From Viscum album (lineage: Eukaryota > Streptophyta > Magnoliopsida > Santalales > Viscaceae), in the NCBI GenBank assembly GCA_963277665.1, contig OY728157.1:363086067-363150066 (forward strand): DNA of 64,000 bases, given 5' to 3'. The translations under genes and the position numbers were made by a program. The notes below the pieces were generated by a model. It was not told where the DNA came from. It ran no database searches and saw only the letters and a list, made by a program, of their open reading frames with translations. Position 1 is the stretch's first letter. Every line of letters begins with the position of its first letter. Positions 38,821 to 50,489 of this stretch are shown here, piece after piece.

Positions 38821-41800
38821 CAAATAGGTAGCTAGAGTACTAACATCCATACAGGTTGAAGTTAAATTCATGTATGAGGTATCCAAGCTTCAAATACATA
38901 GCACCTATAGAGCAGACCCACTCAGGGTAGTCAGGTTGTAGCACAAGGCAAGAGATTAGGCCATATTTATTCAGTGCAACCTATACCATTGGAGTAGGGT
39001 TCTAATCCATTTACTATTCGAGGTACTATTCTAGTAGCCTCAATTTTGAAGTTTGAATTATTTGACATAGGTGTTTCACATACCTTTATCTCTATGGCTA
39101 TTATGGAAAGACTTGGAATTGATATTCAATAATTTTGTGGCATAAGGACACTTAAAACCCCTATGGGAATATGATTATAGAGTGTAATCCAGTGCAAGGA
39201 ATTCCCCCTTGAGGTAGTAAGGAATTGTTTCTTATGGGACATATTTTTACTCAAGATGATGGGATTTTATTTCATTATTGGGATAGATTATTTGGTCCCT
39301 TATCATGCCTGTATGGATTGTTATCATTGGAGGGTGTTTTTTACATCACCAGAGGGTGGAAATTACATTAACAAGGGTGGGTGGGATGTCCATGAAGGTA
39401 GATACATTCTAAAGATTATTGGTTTGGGTGGAGTGACTTATTAGATTTACAGAATTTATATGGATGATACGGAATTACATCAGATTGAGTTCCCACCTGT
39501 AGTCGATCATTTTGGGGGTGTATTTACTGAAGACTCTTATAGACAACCTCCCATGAGAGAGGTAGACTTTACTATAGAGATAGTTCTTAAAGATGTACCG
39601 GTATCCATTCCTCCTTATAGTATGGCTATTACTAAGTTATAGGAGCTCAATAGGTTGCTAAGAGATTTGGATGTTAAGGGTTTAAAATGGGCCAGTACTT
39701 CTCCCTGGGGTTCATTGGTGTTTTTCTCCAAAAGGAAGATGGAACCCTCAAGATTTGTGTGGATTACCAGAAGTTGAATCAAATTTATTTGAAGAACCAG
39801 CATCCTTTACCTTGCATATATGACCTATTTAACTAGCTTAGAGGAGTAATGTTTTTCTTGAAAATCGATTTGAGTTCAGGATACCACCATATACATGTTT
39901 TACATTTAGATATACCGCATATGACTTTCTAAAGTTGGTACAATTTATACGAGTATCTAGTTATGCCGTTAGATCATAAAAATTCTCCTACAATTTTGAT
40001 GGCCTTGAGAAATAGGGTTTTCCATCCCTACATGGTTTCATTTTCTTGGTTTTTATGGATGACATATTGGTGTATTCTCACACTTGAAGGGATTGTGATA
40101 AAAATTTTGGGATTGTTTTGAATACATTGAGAGATAATTATTTATATGATAATATTGTAAAGTTCCACTTCTGGATCGATAGAGTTCACTTATTGGTTCA
40201 TATTATCTCATAGGTAGGATTGTAAGTTGACCTATAGAAGGTGAGATATATAGTTACGTGAGAGAATCCCTAGAATTTCATTGATATATAGAGTTTCTTG
40301 GGGATAAATGGTTATTAGAGACACTTTATACCATACTTCACAGGATTAAAAACACATTTTATGGGCTTGAATAAGAAGGGTGCGAAGTTTATATGGTTAG
40401 AATACTACGATACATCCTTTTAAGAGATGTAAGGGAGAATGAATTCAACACCAATCCTCATTATTCTAGAGCATTTTGTGGTGTTTACAGACCAAAAAAT
40501 CCTCATGTATACTTTTACATAGAAATACTTGAACCTTAGGAAGAGAAGGTAGGTTGAATACATAAAATCCTTTGACTTTGAGGTTTCTTATACACCCGGG
40601 AAGGGAAATTCTTTTATCAATGCCCTAATCGAGAGGAATCAGACATAGATGGTTCAAGAGGCCAATAACGAGTGGAATCTTATGGTCCTATTTTCTAAGA
40701 TTCACAATGAGGTTTAGTAAAGTTATGGAAAATATATAATTTCACAACAATTAGTAACCAATTTACATTTGGAGAGAGTGAAGATGAGGCAATTTTCAAA
40801 TCCTAAAGGCTTGGTCCTATGGGAAAGTATTTCTGGTGAGGACACAACTTCAGATTTTCTTTATTGATGGAGATGACATCCTATATATACATGGGTGGAT
40901 TTGGGATCCTACAAACATGAGAGATGATATGATTCAAGAATCACATGCATCTTAGTGGGAAGTGCACCCATGTATCTCCAAGATGTATCATGATATGGAA
41001 TGTCAGTATTGGTAGCCTTGAATAAAACATTAGATTGTGGGTTTTATCACTAGGTTTTCCACCTTTTAGCAGGTTAAGGTTGAGAACCAGTAGCCTACTG
41101 GATTGTTATATCCATTAACAGTCCTAGAATGGAAATGGGATGATGACATGATGGATTTTGTAACTGGTTTACCGAGGTTAACTAGGGGTAGTGATTCTAT
41201 TTGGGTAGTCATGGATTGATTGATGAAGTTATCCCACTTTCTTCATATTTGGGAGACTTTCACAGTTGATGAGTTGGGAAGACTTTATATCCATGAGATT
41301 ATATGATTAAACAGGGTCCCTCATACTATTGTTTTAGATAGGGATTCTTGTTTCACATTGAGTTTTTTATTGGTTACAAAGAGATTTGGGTATATAGGTT
41401 CTTCTGAACAAATCTTTTCACCCTCATACCTATGGCTAGTTGGAATGAACTATATAGGTATTAGAGGAAATTCTCTAAGCATGCGTCATTGATTTCAGTG
41501 GTTCATGGGAGAAGTATATCCCTCTCATCAATTTTTCCTACAATAATAGTTTTCAAGAAATGGTTTATAAGGTTTTGTATGAGACCTTAAATGGTAGGCC
41601 ATAACATTACCCTCTATACTGGTTAGAGGCAGTAGTTCTTGGCCATCATCACTACCACAAAAACAGTTTTTCGCAGCGCCCCTCTTTATCAGTGCTAACG
41701 AAAAAGCGCTGATTAAGGGGGGTCCCTTTATCAGCGCTTGCTTAGTAGCGCTGATAAAGGGGGGCCTTTATCAGCGCTTTTTGTAGCGCTGATAAAGGGT

Positions 41801-42820
41801 CGGTTTCAAAAAAAAAATTAAAAATATATTAATATATTAATATATTAATATATAAATATAGTTATATTGTTATATAAATATAATATATAATTTTTAAATA
41901 TATTTTAGATAAGTATAAATGTACATTTACACTTATTATACATAATATTTAAGATATTTAGTGAAAATGACTTCTTAAAAAATTAAAAAAATATTTTTAA
42001 TTAATATTTTGATAATAATTATGGAGTAATAGTCATTTAATAACAATTTGAGGACTAAAAAAATTAAAAAAATTAAAAAAAGATCCAAAATATGTTGAAA
42101 ACGCAACTCAAACTTCAAACGGCCATAACTTTTGATCCGGGTGTCCGTTTGAGCTCTACCACATATCAAATCGAAGCCTGCGACGAGCTCTACGTCGCTG
42201 TGACTGTGGGGAACCCTAGTCAAGCGTTTTTCGAGGCCAAAAGAGGCCCAGAAGGCCTCCAAAACTGAGTTTTTTGTCGGGGTACCCAGATTTTTTAACA
42301 TTTTGTGGATTTTCAAACTCGTTTAAGGGGGTATTATTGGATTTTCTTGGTGGGGAATCAATTTATTCCAAGGTATTACATTCATATTGATATTATGACT
42401 TTGAAATTTCATCCTTTTTTATAATGAACTGCTATTTATAATCAAATATATAACTATATGTACATATTTTTTATATATTCGCACCTAAAAATTAAATTTT
42501 TTAAATAAATAATTAAACATATTTACATATAAAATATATTAGCTTTATCTAAATAATAACTAATATCCATTTTATTTAAAATACCAATATATGAATATTT
42601 ATATACCTATATATTAATATAACTATATATATATATTAATCTAACTATATATATATATTAATCTAACTATATATATATTAATCTAATAACTATATATATA
42701 TTAATATAACTACATATATATATATTAGTATTACTATAAATATATATATTAATATCACCATAAATATATATATTAATATCACTATATATATATTAATATA
42801 ACTATATAAATATATATTCA

Positions 42821-42980
42821 TATAACTATATATATGTTAATATAACTATATATATGTTAATATAACTATATATATGTTAATATAACTATATATATGTTAA
42901 TATAACTATATATATGTTAATATAACTATATATATGTTAATATAACTATATATATGTTAATATAACTATATATATGTTAA
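42821..42980. repeat. 20-bp tandem repeat, eight perfect copies
   Basis: Eight identical head-to-tail copies of TATAACTATATATATGTTAA, within a longer degenerate region of ATATATTAATATAACT words (about 42,600-43,240). Perfect identity indicates recent expansion, or assembly of a hard-to-sequence tract. Confidence 0.95.
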
Positions 42981-43275
42981 TATAACTATATATATATATT
43001 AATATAAATATATATTACTATACGAATAAATATAACTAAATATATATATATATATATATAGATATATATTAATACCACTATATATATATATATTAATATT
43101 ACTATATATATTATAATATAACTATATATATTATAATATAACTATATATATATATATATCTTATAATATAACTATATATATATTAATATAAATATATATA
43201 TTACTATACGAATAAATATAACTAAATATATAAATATATATAGAGATATCATGAATTGGAAAGCAAATCAAAATA

Positions 43276-43335
43276 GAGTAGTGGTAAGGGCTTAGGCGCG
43301 CAGGGGGGAGGTCTCGAGTTCAAATCCTGGTGGAG
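43276..43335 (+). repeat. tRNA-like segment inside CACTA
   Basis: TAGTGGTAAGG (A-box-like, one mismatch, about 43,279) and GAGTTCAAATCC (B-box-like, about 43,316), separated by about 30 bases with AGGTCTCGAG before the B box, as in tRNA-derived plant SINEs. No SINE ends or duplicated flanks were seen. Confidence 0.45.
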
Positions 43336-43524
43336 GAAGGGGTGCGCGCGCATGGGGAATATTGGAGCAAGCACTATTAAAGGGTGGAGGGGGGTGCGTG
43401 GGGTGTTGTATAGGGGCCGAAAAGCACTGTAAAAGGGGGGGTTCAAGCGCTATAAAAGCCCCCCCGATTGGCAGTATTTTTTAAATTTTATTAAATTTTA
43501 AAAAAAAAATTTAAATTTTTTTAA

Positions 43525-43821
43525 CTTTTATCAGTGCTTTTTTAAAAGAGCTGATAAATGGGTCCTTTATCAGCGCTAAAACGAGAGCGCTGATAAAGGA
43601 AACGCTGATATAGGACCCCTTTATCAGCGCTTTTTTTAGCGCTGATAAAAGACCCCTTTTATCAGCGCTTTTTTTTAGCGCTGATAAAGGGGTCCTATAT
43701 CAGCGCTTTTCGGAGCGCTGATAAAGGGGACCCCCCTTTATCTACACTGGCTTTATCAGTACTTTTCTAGCGCTGATAAAGGCCATTTTTAGCACTGATA
43801 AAGGCCGTGTTTGTAGTAGTG
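43525..43821. repeat. Subterminal hairpin repeats, right end of CACTA
   Basis: TTTATCAGCGCT and AGCGCTGATAAA alternate, giving adjacent inverted pairs with 4-9 base loops (e.g. 43,619-43,648 and 43,659-43,689). The left end (41,675-41,800) has three similar pairs. In En/Spm such repeats are binding sites for the TNPA-type protein. Confidence 0.85.
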
Positions 43822-44400
43822 CATCTTGCATAGGAGAATTCAGAGAAGGTATAGTTAATCATAAATTGGATGTCTACTTCTTAGTGTATATATAAATTGT
43901 TTTCCTATCGCCTTTAAAAACTTCTAGAGTTTGAGGTGGAGGATTGTGTTTTCTTGTAGGTATCACCTAGACTTGGACATAGGCAGATATAGAGGCAAGG
44001 TAAGCTACTTCCTCATTATGTATGGACATTTTATATTTTGAATAAAGTTGGTTCGGTATCCTATCCATTTCAATTAACTCATTGGTACCATGAAATGTAC
44101 TAAAGTTTCCATGATTCATAGCTTTAGTGTTATCACACCAACCGGTCTCATATTTTTGATCCTGAGGATGTAGATTTAGATGCCAATGATTATTTGAGGA
44201 GTATCCCATATACATTGTCGATCAAATAATGAAGGCTCTTTGAGGCAAGTCTGTCTCTTTTTTATAGGTTCTATGGAAGTATATATAGCTATAGGTTGAG
44301 ACTTGGGAGAGAGAGGCCAACATCCATGCTCAGTGGATGGTGTTGTTATCATACATTGTTTTACCTCCATTAGATGGGTAACTCAAGTATGAGTTCATTT

Positions 44401-44410
44401 AAGGGGGGAA
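44401..44410 (+). other. Polypurine tract of the chromovirus
   Basis: AAGGGGGGAA directly before the 3' LTR. Confidence 0.8.
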
Positions 44411-46889
44411 TACTAAAGATCCAATTTTTCTATGAGGTACAGATCTTTTAATATTCAGTTTAATTCATTTATTTTGACCTTATGTGAGATCATAGTAAGG
44501 TTATAGAGGAAAAAGGGTGTTTAGGGATTTTTCGGAGCTCGGAACTATGGTTGATGGAGGATACAACTGGGAATCATAGTTAGTAGAAACTATAACTCCC
44601 AGCCCACATGGTTTCTCCTAACCTTGTAGGGAATTTGTGTGAGCAGATGTGATCTGATTTTCTTTCATAACTGTGAAAATAAGGCTGCATGATCATGCAA
44701 AATCTGTATATTTTTTAGCAGAGATAGAATGCACAGTTTGTGCACAATTTACCAAATCGTGTGCGTGAATCTTTCAAGATTCCTCCTTGGGTAGTATTCC
44801 ATGCATGGATAACACATGTTTTGGCCAACCATGTTTCCAAACTATGCTACCCCTTATTTTTTTTGGTAAAATTAGCATTTTACCTCAATGGATTATATGT
44901 TTAAACCCCTATTCCCTTCTCTTTTTTCCAGCATATAAGAGGTCCTCCCTCCTCCATTGAGCACTCTCCTCCCTTCAACCTAGGTTCTTAGATAATTTCT
45001 TCATCTAGACTTAAATTTTACCTCCAATTATCTCATTGGATAGTCATCAATAAGTGCTCTAATCCTTAGTGTTATTTTTTTTTCATTCTTATTCCTATCA
45101 CGAAGCTATTTTTGTGTGATCTATTATACCATATTTTCAAGGAGTTTATATATTTTTTCATTTTCTTCTGATGTAGACCAAACCAAAGGCTGATACTGGA
45201 TGAGTTCTCCTCTATAGGCATAAGGTTTGTGGTCTAGTATCTATCCCTTAAGTCTTATTTCCTTATACTATGTGTTGTTAAGCTACATGTCAGATTCTCC
45301 ATGTATTTCCCTAAAAATATACATAAATCATGTTTAATTCAATATCCTTGATAGATATAACCTAGAACCCATTTAATCTCTTGGGGGATATGCATCCTTC
45401 AATTGTTTCCACCCCTTGAGGTGTGACAATAGAATTTACATTATTATTATAAATGTATAAATGGAAAAACATATTCTATATGGTTTTGGTGTGACCCTTA
45501 ATTATGATGAATATAATGATTCAAATGGAAGTGAGTGGTATGACCATGTCACCTAATTAAATAAGAGAATGGTTAAACCTTTGTGAAATAGAAATTATGA
45601 AAAATTATGAACCAATGATTGGATATTATTAAACCCTTTTATCAATATTATGATTAGTGGGAACAAGGAACCATATAATTTATTATATATGGGAATGGAG
45701 CCCCTTAAACTGTTGTTATATATAGTCATAGAGTCCCTTACACGATTGTTATATACATGCTTTATATCCCTTATGCTATTGTTATATACATGCATGGAAT
45801 CCCTTAAATCTATGATACTTGGGGTTGGAGACCCTTATATCTTAGATATATTTGAATGGTGAACAATATGAATTATAATAAATGGTCATGGAGACCCTTA
45901 TAAATTATGATGAATGTGAATGGAGACCCTACTATTATGATCCATGCATGGCAGCCCCACTGTAATGATTTAGGCATGAAGACCCTGTTGTTATGATTTT
46001 GGAATAGTGACCCTATGGTTGTGATACCGAGTATAGCATTCCTTGACACTTATGAGAGTCATTATACTAATCATGGATGCCTGAGTTACATGTTGAGTCC
46101 AAACAAGTGACAATATACACATATATGGATATAGTCATCACTACATATACATACAACATATATGTATACATATGGTTACTTGTTCAAAGATTATCCAGCA
46201 TGGGCTGAAGTAGGTAGTGTTAGCCTGGTATCCTCCATGAACCAGAGCTGACCCCCTTTACTATTTCTATCACTGCTCATCATTTATTATGTCTATAGAA
46301 TACTCATATTATATGCACTGACTAGGTAATTATTGATAACATTAGTGATGACCTACTGAGTTTATCTCACACCCTATCTGGGCCACTAATGGTAATTGTG
46401 AAGATTATGTAGATGCAGGTAGGGATAAGATCAATCACTATGTTATTGATACTTGAGTGATTATAGCTTGGGAGTGGGGAAGCACATGACCGATCTCTGG
46501 TTTATGATTCTATTGGGATATAATTTTTGATCTTTTTGATCTTTTGATACATGTATTGTATTGTGTTCCTGATTCTATGTCTACCTAATTAATTTTGATA
46601 GAAACATGACATTACTTCATTCTATATATGATTATGGATACTATTGATGTTGTTTATTTATTACATTTGGATGATTATCATTCTTTAGTTAGTAATTTAT
46701 TATGATTCCTCTATTTATCTATTAATTTAACTATAGTGATACTCTGGTTATGAGGCTATAGTTTCCCCACTATACCACATTATACCCTTGTTTCTATTCT
46801 GAAGACTCTGGTGTATGAGGAGGCACACTTGAGGCCATGTGACCCACTGGCTCAGAGAACCATTTAGTGGCATCTGGGTCGATACATCA
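44411..46889 (+). repeat. 3' LTR of the chromovirus
   Basis: About 2.48 kb. It aligns along its length with 30,697-33,689 minus the SINE-like insert. The first dinucleotide is TA instead of TG, an apparent mutation. It ends ...ACATCA. The 36-bp tandem array is at about 45,650-46,030. Confidence 0.85.
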
Positions 46890-48610
46890 GAAGTGTCATG
46901 TTAATATATCCTTATTGAAAAGAGCACTCAAGGAAGAAAATATTGTGATTTTGGACTATAATGAAGGAAAAAATACAAAGGAAAATAAAGATAAGTTAGA
47001 TTATATCAAAAGCATTTTATATTGAAAGATGGATTCTAAATTTAAGGATAACGGGAAAAAATTGGTCCCTAGTAACTGATCATATTCTTTAACTTGAGTA
47101 AATTGGAAGTTACCCCTCTCCATTTGTATTGAAATTCTATAACTATTGTTGATGTGTTATAGGTTTTGGGGGAGATACAATCCATGGGAAGATTGAATTA
47201 AAATATGTAGATGATATTAGGACATGGTATAAAGTTCCAATTGATGTTAGGGAAATGTAAGTGGTATGTTATTGAAACTGGAATTGCAAGAACATGAGTG
47301 AAACAAGAGAAATAGGAGAAATCAAAATTGGTATTAAGGTCTAATAAAAGTGTTGGTTTTAAGAATACATGGTTGTCAATTGGAATCAGATCATGATGAT
47401 AAAAGAGAAAAACTTGGTAGATAATCATCAACAAAAATATTTTTCATGATTTATTTTTTGATCAAACATGTGGTATCATCTTATTATCCCTAGAATATAA
47501 AAGCATTATATAGATAGATGAATTATATTGAATATCAATTATATATTTATTGATTTAGTTTTGATATTTAGGTTGATTTTTGATCCAAATATACAAAGTG
47601 TGTTATCCCCATTAACTAAGAAAATACAACTGATAAAGAATGATAAAATCTCATTTATAAAATTAGTGTATTGAGATGATCCTTGAAAAAGAAATCTAGT
47701 ATAAATCAAGCACTCATTAATTTATTTTTTATTCACTAATGATTTTTTGGGAGTGTGATTGAGTTCATAGGGATATTCCTAAAGTAAATTAACTACTCAT
47801 GTTTCATGAATTTATGGAAGTAAGTGAGTGCACTGGGAAACATTGAAGTTGTTAACTAAAATCTTTTTTGCTACACCGAGTTCTAATAGAGTAGTCTTAG
47901 TGGTATTATTGATGGATATTTTCTATGTGGTAAGTTACTTCACCGAATAGATATGAGAATGAAATTGTATTTTGAAAGAAAAATATGTGATCAATGTGAA
48001 TAAGTGAAGATTGATCTAGAAATCGAATAATTCTTGAAGTGTATTAGAAGAGGATGATCCTATTCTCTCTAAATTTGGGTAAAGGACTATATTGATAAAT
48101 GAGGGTAATATTTAATCAAAATATTCCTATAAACTACATAGATAGAAGAGTAAATTTATATAAAAAAATTGTTATATGACTTTATTGTACACTATTAGAA
48201 TAATAGGAGTGATTGTTATCAAATGATTTTAGCTTGTGTTTAACATCAAGAAGACAAGGGGAGTATAATAACACGACATGAATGTATTACCATTTTCCAT
48301 AAAAGAGGGATTTTTTTTGGATTTTATGTCAAAGAATAATAGGAGTGAATCATGAATATAAAAATAAAAATTGAAGAAGAAACATCATGAATTTTATAAG
48401 GTATGTGTTCAGTGTCATGATGTGTAATGAACTAACATGATTCATCCCTCTTCCAGACACCTTAGCCAACCCGACATAGCCCAAAGGAAATTGCTGATCC
48501 CCATGGGATGGTGAATAGTTACAAGGAATCAATAGAGTAAATAGCTGAGAAATATTTCACACTAAATAAATAAAATTAATAGTGGAATAAATAAATAAAA
48601 ATTTGTCAAG
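46890..48610. other. No gene recognised
   Basis: AT-rich sequence without a supported frame or a repeat that I can name. It would be the right flank of the chromovirus insertion. Confidence 0.4.
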
Positions 48611-49539
48611 CACTACTAAAAAATAGAAAATTTGTGATGAATTTCCATCCTTTTTAAATAAACAAAAACATTTACTTCTTCATGATAGATAATATAATAC
48701 ATTGAAGAAAACATTTGACATGATGATTAATAGTGATGGAAATGAAGTTTTTCACTATTTTTCACGGAGGGATTACCCACACTATAGTGGGAGAATTTTA
48801 TTAGAGACAAAAAATATAGTCCATCATAATAATCTCTTCCCAAAGTCTTTTATCAATGGAATATCCTTCGTGATTACTCCATTACAAAAAACTAAAAAAA
48901 GATATAACACCACTCCATTTTTGCACCCCTTATTTTTTCTTAACCCCCGTCGTGCAACCCTCCCCATCACACACCTCTCCACTAATATCCTCCATCCTTC
49001 TGGATTTCTCCCCATTTTTTATGATTGAAATTCCAATCCTCTTGCTAAAAAATCCTCTTCACCCCTTATTTATTTTTGAGAACCACTTCCCTCTCGGTGC
49101 AATTGGTTTGGATGAACCTTAGGTTAGAATATTTACCTAATTTTGTGGATTATTCAGTATTTAGGGTTCCTATGAATTTATTCTTCCCTATTTAGTGGTC
49201 TTCCATCGATGATGACACATTATAACTCCTCATGGGTTAATTAAGCTTGATTTTCTGTGGGTTGCAAAATCTTTAACCTTTATATTTAAGTACATAGTTA
49301 TTTTAATTTAATATCTTTGTTCCTTTTGATTTTCATTGAGATTTATAGTCAAAATATGGTTTCAAAGTTTTTTTGAAGGGTGTTTTCCATGTTTTTTAAG
49401 ATTGAATTAAAATGAAACATTTGTTTGAAATTTTTTCTTGAATGATTTTTTAGCATAATCTATACGTTTTGTTTGAGACTCATATTATTATTACATATAT
49501 GATATTGGGAATATTTTTAGGTTTGAAAGATTATAGATT

Positions 49540-50470
49540 TATGATTAAATAATTTGTAATAATTAATAAATATTTAGTCAATATTTGTAATAATTTGGTA
49601 AATATCAGAAATAATTTTTGAATATTAGTTAATTATGATAATTTGTAATAAATGGTAAAATATATATGAAATACTAATAATTATTAAAAATTAACAATAT
49701 TTATTAAAAATTTAGTTATATTTAATAAATAATTAGTATTAATTAACAAATAATTGTAATAATTGGTAAAAATTAATTAATATTACTAATAATTTGAATT
49801 TTTTTGTAATAGCTTGTAAAAATATATAAGAATACTAAAAATTATTAAAAATTCAAAATAATTAGTAAAAATTTTGTAATAATTAAAAATATTAGTAATA
49901 ATTATTAATTAATATGTAATAATTAATAAACAAATATCCAATATTAGTAATAAATAATAAATGTTAGTAAAGTAATAAATTTCAAATATTAGTAAATTAT
50001 GATAATTTATAATAAATTGTAAAGAAATAATTTTTTAAAATTCAAAATAATTAGTTTGTTTGTAATAATTAAAAAATTGATAGTATTTATTAAATAAATT
50101 GTAATAATTAAGAAATAATTAGTGAATATTAGTAATAATTAGTAAATATTAGTATTAATTTGTAAATATTCTTAATAATGTGTAAATATTTGTAATAATT
50201 ATGATAATTTATAATAACTTGATTTTTTTCTGAAAATAATATTTATTATTAAAAATTAGTATTATTTATTAAAAATTTATTTATAATTAATAAAAAAATT
50301 AGTATTACTTTATCTATATTTTTAATAATTAGTGATAATTAATAAATATTAGTAATAATTAGTAAAAATTATTAGGAATTCATGATAATTAGTCATAGTT
50401 ATCTATAATAATTTTTTTTAATATTTTTTAATAATTAGTCACAATAATAAATAATTATTCTTATTTTTAT
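49540..50470. repeat. AT-only low-complexity region
   Basis: About 930 bp built from AATAATT, AGTAAATATTAG, TTAGTAATAATTA and similar words with almost no G or C besides the G of TAGTAA/TTTGTAA. It has a quasi-periodic look without a fixed unit. It lies just upstream of the TNP2 relic. Confidence 0.8.
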
Positions 50471-50489
50471 TATTTGTTAGGAAACTATG

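Larger units (their letters stand above)
41650..43821. mobile_element. Non-autonomous En/Spm-CACTA transposon (2.17 kb)
   Basis: Termini CACTACCACAAAAACAG and, reverse-complemented, CACTACTACAAACACGG give an imperfect CACTA inverted repeat. The 3-bp target CAT is duplicated exactly (41,647-41,649 and 43,822-43,824). Both ends carry dense subterminal repeats TTTATCAGCGCT and its complement AGCGCTGATAAA. The interior has a GGCCATAACTTTTGATCCG-type stretch (about 42,120) of a kind common in CACTA non-coding regions, a 20-bp tandem array and a tRNA-like segment. No transposase, so it needs a trans-acting TNP2/TNPA. It lies in the integrase of the chromovirus. Confidence 0.95.
39040..44370 (+). 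pseudogene. Chromovirus pol relic split by CACTA
   Basis: The domain order is that of Ty3/gypsy. The protease has FDIGVSHTFIS (about 39,060-39,095). RT has LNRLLRDLDVKG (about 39,645), FLKIDLSSGYHHI (about 39,855) and the active-site context FMDDILVYS (about 40,050). RNase H-like sequence follows. The integrase has KMYHDME with YWWP-like sequence (about 40,980), WKWDDDMMDFVTGLP (about 41,130) and DSIWVVMD (about 41,195). After the CACTA insert, the integrase tail (RPLEFEVED-like near 43,925; FDPEDVDLDANDY near 44,150) and a TWERE motif near 44,300 remain, the last being typical of a chromodomain-type C terminus. Stops and frameshifts are frequent, often TAG or TGA where CAG, TGG or CGA would be expected. 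Non-functional. Confidence 0.85.
30697..46889 (+). mobile_element. Old Ty3/gypsy chromovirus (Tekay/Del type) with three nested insertions
   Basis: Two diverged LTRs (30,697-33,689 and 44,411-46,889) flank a plus-strand gag-pol relic, with a PBS after the left LTR and a polypurine tract before the right one. After subtracting the SINE-like insert and its duplicated target, the left LTR is about 2.46 kb, matching the right LTR at 2.48 kb. The internal region is further interrupted by a solo LTR and a CACTA element. Target duplication is imperfect: AGTGA precedes the left LTR, and AGTGT occurs two bases beyond the assigned right end, so one terminus may be off by a base or two. LTR length is similar to that reported for lily del elements, from general knowledge only. 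Confidence 0.85.

Noticed and set aside
42600..43240. CRISPR-like array or replication origin
   Set aside because: Repeats are contiguous with no spacers and sit inside a CACTA transposon in plant DNA; AT richness alone is not an origin signal.
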